From Paracoccus sphaerophysae (GTDB taxonomy: Bacteria; Pseudomonadota; Alphaproteobacteria; Rhodobacterales; Rhodobacteraceae), in contig NZ_JRKS01000015.1 of NCBI RefSeq assembly GCF_000763805.1, positions 1-56,675 of the forward strand: a stretch of DNA of 56,675 nucleotides. The letters run 5' to 3'. A model generated the notes under the pieces. The model saw only the letters and a list, made by a program, of their open reading frames with translations, had not been told where the DNA came from and searched no databases. The translations under genes were made by a program, and so were the position numbers. The stretch's first letter is position 1. Every line of letters starts with the position of its first letter. Below, piece after piece: positions 8,860-17,609 of this stretch.

Positions 8860-9089
8860 CAGTCCTCGCTCGCTTCCCCGGAAGGCGCCGGGTCCGGGGG
8901 CTGACGCCCGGCCTGCGGCTTGTCAGTCATGCCTGTATCGTCGTCTATCGCGGCGCCTGTCTCCTCAGGGGAACCGGCCGCGCGGCCGCGCGCCTGCGCC
9001 TTGCGACGGGCCAGATTGGCCCGCAGCGCGGCGCCAAGGCGGGCGTCCCGGCCCTGGCCGGGGCGGTCTGTGCGACGGTCGCTGTTCAT
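8859..9089 (-). CDS. Small conserved basic protein upstream of murA
   Basis: A 76-aa protein whose first half is basic and helical ([24 protein letters not shown]), followed by an acidic, Pro/Gly-rich tail. I recall similar short proteins with an ALRANLxRRKAQAR core directly upstream of murA in Rhodobacteraceae, which supports it as a real gene. No function is known to me. Its stop overlaps the murA ATG (ATGA), so translation is likely coupled. The C-terminal tail looks poorly conserved. A second in-frame ATG lies within the tail. Confidence 0.6.
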   Translation of the reverse strand: MNSDRRTDRPGQGRDARLGAALRANLARRKAQARGRAAGSPEETGAAIDDDTGMTDKPQAGRQPPDPAPSGEASED

Positions 9090-9111
9090 CCGCCCCTGTT
9101 AATCGCCTTGC

Positions 9112-10647
9112 CTAGTGTCGTCCAGCCGCAGCGGGCAGTCCGAGCGCGCAGCGCAGCCGGGCCAGCGTGTCGGGAACATCGCCCGAGACGTCGATCCGGG
9201 GCCAGTCGTCGGGCATCGCCGCCTGCGCGGCGATCTGGCGGTCCAGCACCGCGGCATCGGCGTCCGAGGCGCCGGCGCTGCGTGCCCCGATCCGCGCCCG
9301 CAGGACGCCCGGCGCCGCCGACAGCCAGATGCCGTCGAACCGATGCCCGCCCGCCGCCGCGGCAAGCGCCTCCCGGTCCGCCCGGCGGTCCAGAACAGCG
9401 GTGGCGATGACGGCCGCCTGCTGGTCCGCCAGCACCGCGACGCGGTCCGACAGGCCCGCATAGACGCGCTGCGACACGGCCGGGGCATAGGCCTCGGCGG
9501 GCAGCCGCCGGGTCGCGGCGACGCCGAACAGCGCCTTGCGGATGCGGTCGGTTTCCAGGATGCGCGCCCCCGGCGGCGGCGCGAGTTCCGGGGCCAACCT
9601 CTCGGCCAGCGTGGTCTTGCCGCTGCCCGACAGCCCGGCCAGCGCGATCACCCGCCCCCTGGCCGGGTCCAGCAGCGTCCGGGCCAGGTCGAGATAGCGC
9701 CGCGCGCGGCCCGCCAGATCGTCAAAGCCGGCCGCGCCCCGCGATTCCTCGGCCTGGGTGGCGGTGACATGGGCACGCACCGCGGCGCGGATCGCCATGA
9801 AGAAGGGCAGCAGCGTCCAGCCCGAGACGTCCTCGCCCTCGACCGCATCCATGTAGCGGTTGGCCAGCCGGTTCGCGTGCTGGTGCAGCCCGGTGTCCCA
9901 CAGGTCCATCAGGATGAAGGCGAGGTCATAGAGCGTGTCGGTCGTGGCGAGGTCGTCGTTGAATTCCAGGCAGTCGAACAGCCGCGGCCGGCCCTGCCAC
10001 TGGCAGATGTTGCGCAGGTGCAGATCGCCGTGGCAGCGGCGGACACGGCCGCCGCGGGCGCGGTCGTCCAGCCGCGCGGCGTGGCCGTCCAGCGCATGCC
10101 GGAACTGCGCCGACAGGCGGTCGACGTCGGGCGCGGGCAGGACATGGCTGGTCGCGAACCCGGCCTCGTTGACCGCCAGCACCCGGGCGACGCGCGCGGC
10201 GCCGGCGGGGTCGCCTGCGACCGGCGCGGCGGCGTGACGGGCGGCGATCTCGGCCGCCAGCGTCTCGATCGTCGGCAGCGGCAGCCGGCCCTCGGCGGCC
10301 ATGACCGAAAACAGGTCGCGCTGGTCAAAGCGGGCCATCTCGACGACATGATCGACCGCGGCGCCGGGTCCGTCCCATTCCAGCCCGCCATCGTCGCGGC
10401 GGGTGATGCTGCGGACCTTGCGATAAAGCCCCGGCGCGGCGTCCCTGTTCAGCGCCACTTCCTTGCGGCAGGCGGCCAGGCGCAGATCAGGGGTCGAGAA
10501 ATCGGCATAGGGCAGACGCACGGCCCGTTTCAGCTTCCACGCGAGGCCGGCGGACAGGAAGATCAGCGAGATATGCGTCTCGTGCCGTTCCCGGCCGCCC
10601 GCGGCGGTCAGGAAGGCGATGGCCTCGGACTGGTCCCCGGTCTGCAT
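9112..10647 (-). CDS. Phosphotransferase-kinase fusion (APH-like domain plus P-loop ATPase)
   Basis: A 511-aa protein with two domains. Residues about 1-320 resemble the aminoglycoside phosphotransferase/choline kinase fold: ISLIFLSAGLAWKLKRAV near the start, then the catalytic loop CHGDLHLRNIC and the metal-binding LFDCLEFND. Residues about 325-511 are a P-loop kinase domain with Walker A GLSGSGKTT near residue 336 and the LETDRIRKALFG segment. Such fusions are widespread in proteobacteria and annotated as bifunctional aminoglycoside phosphotransferase/ATP-binding proteins, but their natural substrate is unknown and antibiotic resistance should not be assumed. No signal peptide. It follows the glutamine synthetase gene by about 28 bases and may be the end of that transcript. 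Confidence 0.85.
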   Translation of the reverse strand: MQTGDQSEAIAFLTAAGGRERHETHISLIFLSAGLAWKLKRAVRLPYADFSTPDLRLAACRKEVALNRDAAPGLYRKVRSITRRDDGGLEWDGPGAAVDHVVEMARFDQRDLFSVMAAEGRLPLPTIETLAAEIAARHAAAPVAGDPAGAARVARVLAVNEAGFATSHVLPAPDVDRLSAQFRHALDGHAARLDDRARGGRVRRCHGDLHLRNICQWQGRPRLFDCLEFNDDLATTDTLYDLAFILMDLWDTGLHQHANRLANRYMDAVEGEDVSGWTLLPFFMAIRAAVRAHVTATQAEESRGAAGFDDLAGRARRYLDLARTLLDPARGRVIALAGLSGSGKTTLAERLAPELAPPPGARILETDRIRKALFGVAATRRLPAEAYAPAVSQRVYAGLSDRVAVLADQQAAVIATAVLDRRADREALAAAAGGHRFDGIWLSAAPGVLRARIGARSAGASDADAAVLDRQIAAQAAMPDDWPRIDVSGDVPDTLARLRCALGLPAAAGRH

Positions 10648-10675
10648 CAGCGTCGGGTGAGGCTGGCAGGCGCCG

Positions 10676-12010
10676 TCATACCGTGTCCAGATACAGCTCG
10701 ACGGTTTCCTCGTCCGACAGTTCGGCCATGTAGTGCAGCTCCTGCCGCTTGGTCATGACCAGGTTGTCGATCAGGTGCTGGGGCAGGATGCGCTTGATTT
10801 CCGGGCAACGCTCGAAGGCGTCGATGGCGGCGCCCCAGCTGGCGGGCAGCTGGTCCAGCGCGTGGTCATAGGCGTTGCCGCTGATCGGCGGCGGGCAGTC
10901 CAGCCGGTCCTGCAGCCCGTTCAGCGCCGCCCCCAGGATCGCCGCGGTGGTCAGATACGGGTTCACGTCGCCGCCGGCGGTGCGGTGTTCGATCCGCCGC
11001 GCCTTGGGCCCCGACGAGGGGATGCGGATCGCCGAGGTGCGGTTTTCATAGGCCCAGCCGATGCCGGTCGGGGCATGGGCGTTCGGGACCAGGCGGTCAT
11101 AGGAATTCTCGTGCGGGGCGAACAGCAGCGTCGATCCGGGCATCGCCCGCAGGCAGCCGGCGACGGCGTGGCGCAGCCGCTCGGACCCCGCATCGGTTCC
11201 GTCGTCGAAGATGTTGTCGCCATTCTGGTCCAGCACCGAGAAATGCATGTGCATCCCGTTGCCGTTGAACAGGTCATAGGGCTTGGCCATGAAGCTGCCG
11301 GCAAAGCCATAGCGCCGGGCCAGCCCCTTGACGAGCAGCTTGAACAGCCACGCATCGTCGGCGGCCTTCAGCGGGTCGGGCTGGTGCATCAGGTTGATCT
11401 CGAACTGACCGGGCGCCGCTTCGGAAATCGCGGTGTCGGCGGGAATGTCCATCGCCTCGCAGCTGTCATAGAGGTCGGTGAAGAACTTGTCGAAGGCGTC
11501 CAGCGCCCGCAGGCTGAGCGTCTCAGCGCCCGTCCGGCGCTTGCCCGACCGCGGTGAGGGCGGCACCTGCAGCAGCCCGGCCTTGCTGTCGTCGATGAGG
11601 AAGAACTCCAGCTCGGTCGCCACCACGGCGGTCAGGCCGGCGGCCTTGTAGCGTTCCACGACTCGGGCCAGCGCCTGCCGCGGATCGCCGTCATAGGGGC
11701 GTCCGTCGGGATGGAACATCCACAGCGGCAGCAGGCCGGTCGGCGCATCCAGCCACGGCATCGGCATGAAGCCGCGCTCGGTCGGCATCAGCAGGCCGTC
11801 GGGGTCGCCGGCCTCGAACACGAGGGGGGAGTTTTCCACGTCCTCGCCCCAGATATCCATGTTCAGCACCGAATAGGGAAACTTGGTCCCCTCGGTCAGC
11901 AGCTTGTCGGCAAAGCGCGCCGGTATCCGCTTGCCGCGCGCGACGCCGTTCAGATCGGCCGCCGCGACGCGGATCGTCTTGACCTCAGGGTGTTCCCTCA
12001 GCCAGTCCAT
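10676..12010 (-). CDS. Glutamine synthetase family protein, gamma-glutamyl-amine ligase type
   Basis: A 444-aa enzyme of the glutamine synthetase superfamily. It has the short beta-grasp N-terminus (VRVAAADLNGVARGKRIP type) and the catalytic barrel: TELEFFLID carries the metal-binding glutamates, EAAPGQFEINL the central active-site motif, GNGMHMHFSV the ATP-site histidines, and RTSAIRIPSSG plus EHRTAGGDVNPYL the glutamate/ATP-binding end. Adenylylation-type GlnA features are not evident, and the sequence type is that of PuuA-like ligases that join glutamate to polyamines or amines. It is directly downstream (4 bases) of the amino acid/polyamine ABC permease, which suggests that the imported compound or its amine is the acceptor. 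The exact substrate is inference. Confidence 0.88.
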   Translation of the reverse strand: MDWLREHPEVKTIRVAAADLNGVARGKRIPARFADKLLTEGTKFPYSVLNMDIWGEDVENSPLVFEAGDPDGLLMPTERGFMPMPWLDAPTGLLPLWMFHPDGRPYDGDPRQALARVVERYKAAGLTAVVATELEFFLIDDSKAGLLQVPPSPRSGKRRTGAETLSLRALDAFDKFFTDLYDSCEAMDIPADTAISEAAPGQFEINLMHQPDPLKAADDAWLFKLLVKGLARRYGFAGSFMAKPYDLFNGNGMHMHFSVLDQNGDNIFDDGTDAGSERLRHAVAGCLRAMPGSTLLFAPHENSYDRLVPNAHAPTGIGWAYENRTSAIRIPSSGPKARRIEHRTAGGDVNPYLTTAAILGAALNGLQDRLDCPPPISGNAYDHALDQLPASWGAAIDAFERCPEIKRILPQHLIDNLVMTKRQELHYMAELSDEETVELYLDTV

Positions 12011-12014
12011 GATG

Positions 12015-12839
12015 TCACCTGATCAGTTTCGGCCGATATTTCAGCCTGTGGGCAGCGCCCGGCAGATGCCGGTTGAGCCGCCGGTTGATGACCCCGAAGA
12101 GCGCGATGAGCCCCAGGGTCAGAAGGATGAAGTAACCCGCCACGATGGGATAGGCCACGAAGGGGTTGAAGGTCTTGTCGGCGAAATAGCTCGCATAATA
12201 CAGGCTGTCGCCCATCTGCCGGATCGCCGGAAAGCCGGAAAAGAACACCAGCGTGGTGGCGTGGAACAGGAAGATCGCCTCGTTGGTATAGGCGGGCCAG
12301 GACAGCCGCAGCATGGTCGGCCAGACGATGCGCCGGAACCGCCGCCAGCCGGTAAGGCCGTAGGCCTCGGCGGCCTCGAGATCGCCCTTGGGGACGTTGC
12401 GCAGCCCGCCGTGGAAGATCTCGGCCGAATAGGCGGCGGTGTTCAGGATCAGGACGATCAGCGCCCCGGCCCAGGCGCGGGTCAGCCAGCCGGTGGGGAT
12501 GGTCACGCCCAGGATCGTGAGGCCCGCCTTGGGCAGCAGGACCAGCGCCGAATAGGCCAGGAAGAACTGGATGAACAGCGGGCTGCCCCGAAAGACGAAG
12601 ATGAACGCCTCGGCCGGGCGGCGCAGCCACGGGTTCCCGCTGGCTTTGGCAAGCGCCAGCGCCGTGGCGAGCACGAAGCCCACGGCCAGCGCGAGGACGC
12701 CGAAATAGATGTTCCAGATCATCCCCGAGCCGATCAGGGCGAATTGCTGGCACAGGTCGAAATCGCTGCGCGGCAGCGTCCGTTCGCCGATGCCGATGGC
12801 GCGCAGGCCGTAATCGGCGATGGTCTGGGCGCAGCTCAT
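12015..12839 (-). CDS. Amino acid ABC transporter permease (HisM/ArtM type)
   Basis: A 274-aa inner-membrane permease of the polar amino acid family. It has a Cys/Asp-rich periplasmic N-terminus, about five to six hydrophobic segments (for example IYFGVLALAVGFVLATALALA and AGALIVLILNTAAYSAEI) and the EAA loop EAAEAYGLTGWRRFRRIVWP that docks on the ATPase. FRGSPLFIQFFL is the family motif after the first segments. The start ATG 12839 overlaps the stop of the upstream permease (ATGA); the longer open frame upstream is not coding. With 12836-13720 it forms the heterodimeric channel. Confidence 0.92.
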   Translation of the reverse strand: MSCAQTIADYGLRAIGIGERTLPRSDFDLCQQFALIGSGMIWNIYFGVLALAVGFVLATALALAKASGNPWLRRPAEAFIFVFRGSPLFIQFFLAYSALVLLPKAGLTILGVTIPTGWLTRAWAGALIVLILNTAAYSAEIFHGGLRNVPKGDLEAAEAYGLTGWRRFRRIVWPTMLRLSWPAYTNEAIFLFHATTLVFFSGFPAIRQMGDSLYYASYFADKTFNPFVAYPIVAGYFILLTLGLIALFGVINRRLNRHLPGAAHRLKYRPKLIR

Positions 12840-13720
12840 GCCGCCGCCCCGGCCTTGCGCATCGACTCTCCGGCCATCGTGGCCTGGCCGCGCGACAGCG
12901 CCCCCGAGAGGCGGTCGATCAGCCGTTGCGACACCCAGGTCATCAGCAGGTAGAACACCAGCAGCGCGAGGAAGTACCACACCCGCCAGTCGCCATGCGG
13001 ATAGGCATAAGTCGAGGTTTTGGACCCGCCCAGTTCGCGCGCCCAATAGACGATGTCCTCGACCCCCAGCAGGAACAGCAGCGGCGTGGCCTTGATGAGG
13101 ATCATCCACAGGTTGGACAGGCCCGGCAGGGCATAGGTCCACATCTGCGGGATCAGGATGCGCCGGTCGATCTGGCGCGGGGTCATGCCGTAGGCCTCGG
13201 CGGTTTCAAGCTGGGCGCGCGGCACCGCCTGCATCGCGCCATACAGCACGTTGGCCGCAAAGGCGCCGAAGACAAACGAGAACGCCACCACCGCCAGGGC
13301 GATGCCATACAGGTCGTGGACCCATTCCGGGCTGGTCGACTGCGGCAGCTTGGCGGCCGCGCAGACGACGAATTCGTTGCCCTGCCGCACCGGCACCGAG
13401 GGGTCACAATAGACACGCGAGCGCAGCCATTCGAACCCCTGGTCCAGCGCGATCGGCACGAACAGGAAAAAGATGATGTCGGGCACCCCGCGCACGATCG
13501 CGGCATAGGTCTTGCCCAGCCAGCGCAGCGGCGCGAGGCGCGACCGCGCGGCCATCGCGCCTGCAAACCCCATGCCAAGGGCGATCGGCGCGGTCACGGC
13601 AAGCAGCAGCAGCACCGTCCCGAAGGACAGATAGAACAGCCGGTGCGTGCCCGAGGTCAGATAGCACAGCATCCAGGCGAGGCCGTCGAGGGCCTTGGGG
13701 TCGGCGCATTGAGCGAACAT
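12836..13720 (-). CDS. Amino acid ABC transporter permease (HisQ/ArtQ type)
   Basis: A 294-aa inner-membrane subunit. Hydrophobic helices include LFYLSFGTVLLLLAVTAPIALGM near the N-terminus and WYFLALLVFYLLMTWVSQRL at the end. IVRGVPDIIFFLFVPIALDQ is the family motif, and LETAEAYGMTPRQIDRRILIP is the EAA loop contacting the ATPase. A roughly 60-residue insert with two Cys lies between the first helices, presumably periplasmic, and makes it longer than HisQ. ATG 13720 is chosen because it leads directly into the family N-terminus; the frame is open further upstream. Coupled to the second permease by a 4-base overlap. Confidence 0.9.
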   Translation of the reverse strand: MFAQCADPKALDGLAWMLCYLTSGTHRLFYLSFGTVLLLLAVTAPIALGMGFAGAMAARSRLAPLRWLGKTYAAIVRGVPDIIFFLFVPIALDQGFEWLRSRVYCDPSVPVRQGNEFVVCAAAKLPQSTSPEWVHDLYGIALAVVAFSFVFGAFAANVLYGAMQAVPRAQLETAEAYGMTPRQIDRRILIPQMWTYALPGLSNLWMILIKATPLLFLLGVEDIVYWARELGGSKTSTYAYPHGDWRVWYFLALLVFYLLMTWVSQRLIDRLSGALSRGQATMAGESMRKAGAAA

Positions 13721-13772
13721 GACTGAGGGGCCGCCGCCGTCCCGCTGGTCGCGGGGCGGCGACGGGATCGCG

Positions 13773-14654
13773 TCAGTTCGTGGCCGGCGCGGCGGCGCCC
13801 GCTGCGGGCGCGGTTGCCGCGGGGGCGGTTGCCGCAGGAGCGGCGGCATCCGCGGGCGCTGCCGGGGCCGGCGTGGCCGGCGCTGCCGCCGGCGTTGCGG
13901 CGGCCGGGGCGGCCTCGGCGGACATGCCGGCAAAGGTCTTGGCCTCGGGGCCGAACCACTTGCCGATCAGCGCGTCCAGGCTGCCGTCGGCCTTCATCTC
14001 GGCGATCGCCTTGTCGAACCGCGCCTTCAGCTCGGTGTCGGACTGGCGCATCCCGATGCCGATGCCTTCGCCCAGCGAGACGTTGTCCTGGCCGGTGACC
14101 CAGACCAGCTCACCGTTGGAGTCCTTCTGAAAGGGGGCGAGGAAGTCCTTGTCGGCAAACACCGCGTCGGCCTCGCCGTTGCGGACGGCGGCGATGCTTT
14201 CCTCGCCGGTGGCGAACTCGACCAGGGTCGCGCCGGTCTCGGCTACATGGCCGGCCTGGATGGTGTTGGTCTGCGCCGCGACCGTGCCGTTGATGTCGGC
14301 ATCCGCCGTCTTGGCCAGATAGGCCGAGGGCGGCGGCGGGGTGTAGGCGTCCGAGAAGGCGATGGATTTCTTGCGCTCGTCGGTGATGTTCATCCCCGCC
14401 ATGATGGTGTCATAGTTCGACGCCACCAGGTTCGGGATGATCGAATCCCAGTCGTTCTTGACCCAGGTGCATTCGGCCGCAATCTTCTTGCACAGCGCGT
14501 TGCCCAGCTCGATCTCGAACCCGTCCAGCTCGCCCTTGTCGTTGACGAAGTTGTAGGGAGGGTAGGCGCCCTCTGTCCCCATCCGCAGCGGCTCGGCCTG
14601 GGTCAGCCCCGCGGTCAGTGCCAGCGCGGCGGCGGCAAGCATCAGTTTCTTCAT
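13773..14654 (-). CDS. Amino acid ABC transporter, periplasmic substrate-binding protein with Ala/Pro tail
   Basis: A 293-aa family 3 solute-binding protein. A Sec signal peptide (MKKLMLAAAALALTAGLTQA, cut after AxA) is followed by the standard lobe motifs: GAYPPYNFVNDKGELDGFEIEL, the WDSIIPNLVASNYDTIMAGM hinge region, RNGEADAVFADKD, and GIGIGMRQSD near the end of the second lobe. The two Cys in NALCKKIAAEC suggest a lysine/arginine/ornithine or histidine-binding type. After the fold ends (FGPEAKTFAGMSAE), about 55 residues consist almost only of Ala, Pro and Thr. That tail is unusual for the family and resembles a flexible linker. The gene lies between the ATPase and permease genes. Confidence 0.9.
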   Translation of the reverse strand: MKKLMLAAAALALTAGLTQAEPLRMGTEGAYPPYNFVNDKGELDGFEIELGNALCKKIAAECTWVKNDWDSIIPNLVASNYDTIMAGMNITDERKKSIAFSDAYTPPPPSAYLAKTADADINGTVAAQTNTIQAGHVAETGATLVEFATGEESIAAVRNGEADAVFADKDFLAPFQKDSNGELVWVTGQDNVSLGEGIGIGMRQSDTELKARFDKAIAEMKADGSLDALIGKWFGPEAKTFAGMSAEAAPAAATPAAAPATPAPAAPADAAAPAATAPAATAPAAGAAAPATN

Positions 14655-14676
14655 CGTCTTCTCCCGTTGGTTTGTC

Positions 14677-15492
14677 TCAGACAGCCATCGTGGCGCTGAG
14701 GAATTGGCGCAGCCGGTCGGTCCTGGGTGCGCGGAAAATCTGGTCTGGCGGGCCCTCTTCCTCGACTCGGCCCTGGTGCAGGAACAGCACGTGGTCGCTG
14801 ACATCGGCGGCCAGCCGCATGTCGTGGGTGACGAGGATCATGGTGCGATGTTCGGCCGCCAGGTCCTTGATGACCTTGACGACCTCCTGCTGCAATTCCG
14901 GGTCCAGCGCGCTGGTCGGTTCGTCGAAGAGCAGCGCCCGAGGCTCCATGCACAGCGCCCGGGCGATGGCGGCGCGCTGCTGCTGGCCGCCGGACAGCTG
15001 CGCGGGCCAGGCGTCGGCCTTGTCGCCGATCCCTACCTTGGCCAGCAACGCCCGCGCGCGCGCCTCGACGGCGGCGGGGTTCTGGCGCAGCACCGTCACC
15101 GGCGCCTCCATGACGTTCTGCAGGATGGTCATGTGCGACCACAGGTTGAACTGCTGGAACACCATCGCGAGGTTGGTGCGCAGACGCCGCACCTGGGCGC
15201 GGTCGGCGGGCTGGCGTCCGGGCCCGGCCGAGGTCCAGCGCACGGGCTCGCCCTCGATCGTGATCTCGCCCTGCTGGCTGATTTCCAGCAGGTTGCAGCA
15301 GCGCAGCAGCGTCGACTTGCCCGATCCGGACGATCCGATCAACGCCACCACGTGGCCGCGCGGGGCGGACAGGTCGACGCCGCGCAGCACCTGCAGCGCG
15401 CCATAGGACTTGTGCAGCCCGCGGATACGGATGACGTCCGCCTGGGCGGGCTGGGACGGCGGGGACGAAGATGCAGTCGGCGCGGCGGTCAT
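14677..15492 (-). CDS. Amino acid ABC transporter ATP-binding protein (HisP/ArtP type)
   Basis: A 271-aa cytosolic ATPase of the polar amino acid importer. After a Ser/Pro/Ala-rich start, the nucleotide-binding domain shows Walker A GSSGSGKSTLLRC, the Q-loop in MVFQQFNLW, the signature LSGGQQQRAAIARAL, Walker B LLFDEPTSALD and the switch histidine in LVTHDM. The end (VEEEGPPDQIF) is typical. ATG 15492 is the first plausible start; the upstream open frame is antisense shadow of the next intergenic stretch. It is the first gene of the operon ATPase - binding protein - two permeases - glutamine synthetase; the promoter probably lies in 15493-15614. Confidence 0.93.
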   Translation of the reverse strand: MTAAPTASSSPPSQPAQADVIRIRGLHKSYGALQVLRGVDLSAPRGHVVALIGSSGSGKSTLLRCCNLLEISQQGEITIEGEPVRWTSAGPGRQPADRAQVRRLRTNLAMVFQQFNLWSHMTILQNVMEAPVTVLRQNPAAVEARARALLAKVGIGDKADAWPAQLSGGQQQRAAIARALCMEPRALLFDEPTSALDPELQQEVVKVIKDLAAEHRTMILVTHDMRLAADVSDHVLFLHQGRVEEEGPPDQIFRAPRTDRLRQFLSATMAV

Positions 15493-15614
15493 GGCCGCAC
15501 CATGTGGCGCAATCCCCGGCCGGATTGCAACGGCCTCGTTGCCTGCGCGGGCGCGCGGCGGAGATCTGCCCGGATCGCGGGCATGGCGCGGCAAGGCAGG
15601 ATCACGGGGAGGGG

Positions 15615-16076
15615 TCAGTCCTGACCGGCGGCCAGGCTGCGTTCGACGTCCTGCCGTGCCAGCGCGCTGTCGACGTCGTTCACGCCTAGCAGCTTGGCGG
15701 CCAGCCGCACCGCCGAATCCTCGTCGGCCGAGCGGTGGCCGTCGGCCAGCGCGATTTCCCACATCGCCGAAATGACCGCGTTGCGCTGGTCCAGCGGGAT
15801 GCGTTCCTTGACCGCGCGGGTGAAGCGGACCGTGTCCGGCGCCTCGGCCTCGAGCATCTCGGCGGCGGCCCGGCGATCGGCGGCGGCGCCGGGGCTCAGC
15901 CGCGTGCGCTGGGCGAGAAGGGCGTCGATGCGGGCCCGTTCCTCGTCGTGATAGCGATGGTCGGCGCGCGCGATCCGCACCAGCAGGGCGGCGACGGCCA
16001 TTTCCGCGTCGTCGGCCGACAGGCCGGACGCGGGCGGGTCTTCTCCGAAAAGGCGAGGCAGCAGGTTGCGGAACAT
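15615..16076 (-). CDS. TerB family protein
   Basis: A 153-aa, mostly helical, acidic cytosolic protein. The TerB domain covers nearly all of it: MAVAALLVRIARADHRYHDEERARID carries the metal-binding Asp/His/Glu pattern, and the second repeat RNAVISAMWEIALADGHRSADED has the second acidic loop before the C-terminal helix. In this family, single-domain TerB proteins are common outside tellurite operons and their role is unclear. No other ter genes are present here, so tellurite resistance should not be inferred. ATG 16076 is chosen as it gives MFRNLLPRLFGEDP; the longer frame upstream is unsupported. Confidence 0.85.
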   Translation of the reverse strand: MFRNLLPRLFGEDPPASGLSADDAEMAVAALLVRIARADHRYHDEERARIDALLAQRTRLSPGAAADRRAAAEMLEAEAPDTVRFTRAVKERIPLDQRNAVISAMWEIALADGHRSADEDSAVRLAAKLLGVNDVDSALARQDVERSLAAGQD

Positions 16077-16158
16077 GAGGCATGTATCGGGCCTAACCCG
16101 CCCGGTTGCAAGCTGATGAAGGTCAAGGGCTTCAGCCGGATGTTCCCGGATCGTCCCA

Positions 16159-16440
16159 TCAATCGACGATGACCAGGTCGGCAGAGCTGACCGGCCGGCG
16201 CAGCGCCAGCGCCGCGTGGTATCCCGGGCTGCGATAGCAGGCATCGGCATCCGCGCGCGAGGCGAACTCGATCACCACGCTGCGCGGCCCCATCCGGCCC
16301 TCGACGACCTCCTGCGGCCCCCCGCGGACGATGAACCTGCCGCCATACCTGGCCAGCGCGGGGCCGTTGGCCTGCCGACAGGCCTCGGAGGCGTCGGGGT
16401 CGTCGACGGTCAGATGGGCAATCCAGCAGGCCTTGGGCAT
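16159..16440 (-). CDS. DUF1330 domain protein
   Basis: A 93-aa protein covering a complete DUF1330 domain, a dimeric alpha-beta barrel (ferredoxin-like) fold. Visible family features: the WIAHLTVDDP first strand, GGRFIVRGGPQEVVEG, then RSVVIEFASRADADACYRSPGYHAALALR and the closing LVIVD strand. No enzymatic role is established for the family. It starts 10 bases after the PPK2 stop, so the two are likely co-transcribed. Confidence 0.9.
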   Translation of the reverse strand: MPKACWIAHLTVDDPDASEACRQANGPALARYGGRFIVRGGPQEVVEGRMGPRSVVIEFASRADADACYRSPGYHAALALRRPVSSADLVIVD

Positions 16441-16449
16441 CGGCGTGCG

Positions 16450-17388
16450 TCAGTATTTCTCGGGGACGTACAACTCGCGCGGCAGCGTGTCGCGTTCGTA
16501 GTCCGGGTTGAACACGCGGTCGGGCAGGCTGATCGGTTCATGCGCGACGTCGGTATAGGGGATCAGCCCCAGCAGGTGGCTGATGCAGTTCAGACGCGCC
16601 CGCTTCTTGTCGTTGCCGGGCACGATGTACCACGGCGCCTCGGGGATCGAGGTGCGTTCCAGCATCTCTTCCTTGGCCTTTGTGTAGGATTCCCACCGGA
16701 CCCGGGACTGCAGGTCCATCGGCGACAGCTTCCACTGTTTCAGCGGGTCGTGGATGCGCATCAGGAACCGCATCTGCTGTTCGACGTCGGTGATCGAGAA
16801 CCAGTATTTCACCAGCCGGATCCCCGAGCGGACCAGCATCCGTTCGAATTCCGGCACGTCCTGGAAGAACTGCTCGACCTGCGGTTCGGTGGCAAAGCCC
16901 ATCACCCGCTCGACCCCGGCGCGGTTGTACCAGCTGCGGTCGAACAGCACCATCTCGCCGCCCGCCGGCAGGTGCGGGACGTAACGCTGGAAATACCACT
17001 GCGTCTTTTCGCGGTCCGACGGCGCGGGCAGCGCCACGGTGCGGACCACGCGCGGGTTCAGCCGCTGGGTGATGCGTTTGATGACGCCGCCCTTGCCTGC
17101 GCTGTCGCGGCCCTCGAACAGCACGACGACCTTTTCCTTGGAGTGGCTGATCCAGTCCTGCAGCTTGATGAGTTCGGCCTGCAGCTTCAGCAGTTCGCGA
17201 TAATAGACCTGCCGGGGCAGCGGGTTCGGATGCATTTCCTTGTAGGCCGCCGCGATCTGGCGGGGCAGCATCGCGTCCTCGAGGTCAAGCTCGAAATCCT
17301 CGTCAAGGCCTTCGTCGATGGCGAGCATGTCGAAATCGGGGGTCATCGGGCGATCCTGTGCTGGAGTGTCTCGGGCCGCATCCACCAT
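16450..17388 (-). CDS. ppk2: Polyphosphate kinase 2 family protein
   Basis: A 312-aa cytosolic enzyme that transfers phosphate between polyphosphate and nucleoside di- or monophosphates. The PPK2 core has Walker A FEGRDSAGKGGVIKR (about residues 95-110), the RVVRTVALPAPSDREKTQWYFQRY lid region, and Walker B-like MVLFDRSWYNRAGVERVMGF. PWYIVPGNDKKRARLN is the conserved C-terminal stretch. Class I versus III was not resolved by eye. Start at 17388, with an alternative ATG at 17346 that would drop a poorly conserved 14-residue tail. It is the last core gene before the island; its promoter must lie between 17389 and the terminator at 17561. Confidence 0.93.
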   Translation of the reverse strand: MVDAARDTPAQDRPMTPDFDMLAIDEGLDEDFELDLEDAMLPRQIAAAYKEMHPNPLPRQVYYRELLKLQAELIKLQDWISHSKEKVVVLFEGRDSAGKGGVIKRITQRLNPRVVRTVALPAPSDREKTQWYFQRYVPHLPAGGEMVLFDRSWYNRAGVERVMGFATEPQVEQFFQDVPEFERMLVRSGIRLVKYWFSITDVEQQMRFLMRIHDPLKQWKLSPMDLQSRVRWESYTKAKEEMLERTSIPEAPWYIVPGNDKKRARLNCISHLLGLIPYTDVAHEPISLPDRVFNPDYERDTLPRELYVPEKY

Positions 17389-17560
17389 GCAAATGTGGCG
17401 GGCATATTACAACGGGGTCGGGGACGGGGTCGGCCGAGCGCAGGTTTTGGGGCGGGTCAGTGACGGCGCGCCTCAGACGTCGTCGCCGGCAGCGAGACAT
17501 GCGCATCGAGCGGCGGGTGCAGCCGGAAAGCGGAATGGCGTCATGCCGTGCCATGGGCAG

Positions 17561-17587
17561 AAAACGAAAAAGGCCCCGACGGGGCCT
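17561..17587 (-). terminator. Intrinsic terminator, probably original tRNA-Ser terminator
   Basis: On the minus strand the hairpin AGGCCCC-GTC-GGGGCCT (7-bp perfect stem, 3-base loop) is followed by TTTTTCGTTTT. It sits 23 bases downstream of the TGGCGGAG repeat read as a CCA end (minus strand), the spacing expected for a tRNA terminator. Confidence 0.8.
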
Positions 17588-17609
17588 GGACGAAGTCAGC
17601 GTCACATTG

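Noticed and set aside
9112..10647. Aminoglycoside resistance gene
   Set aside because: The APH-like domain belongs to a widespread chromosomal fusion with a P-loop kinase, not to a known resistance enzyme.
15615..16076. Tellurite resistance locus suggested by TerB
   Set aside because: A single TerB domain without terZACDE neighbours is common and does not indicate a ter operon.
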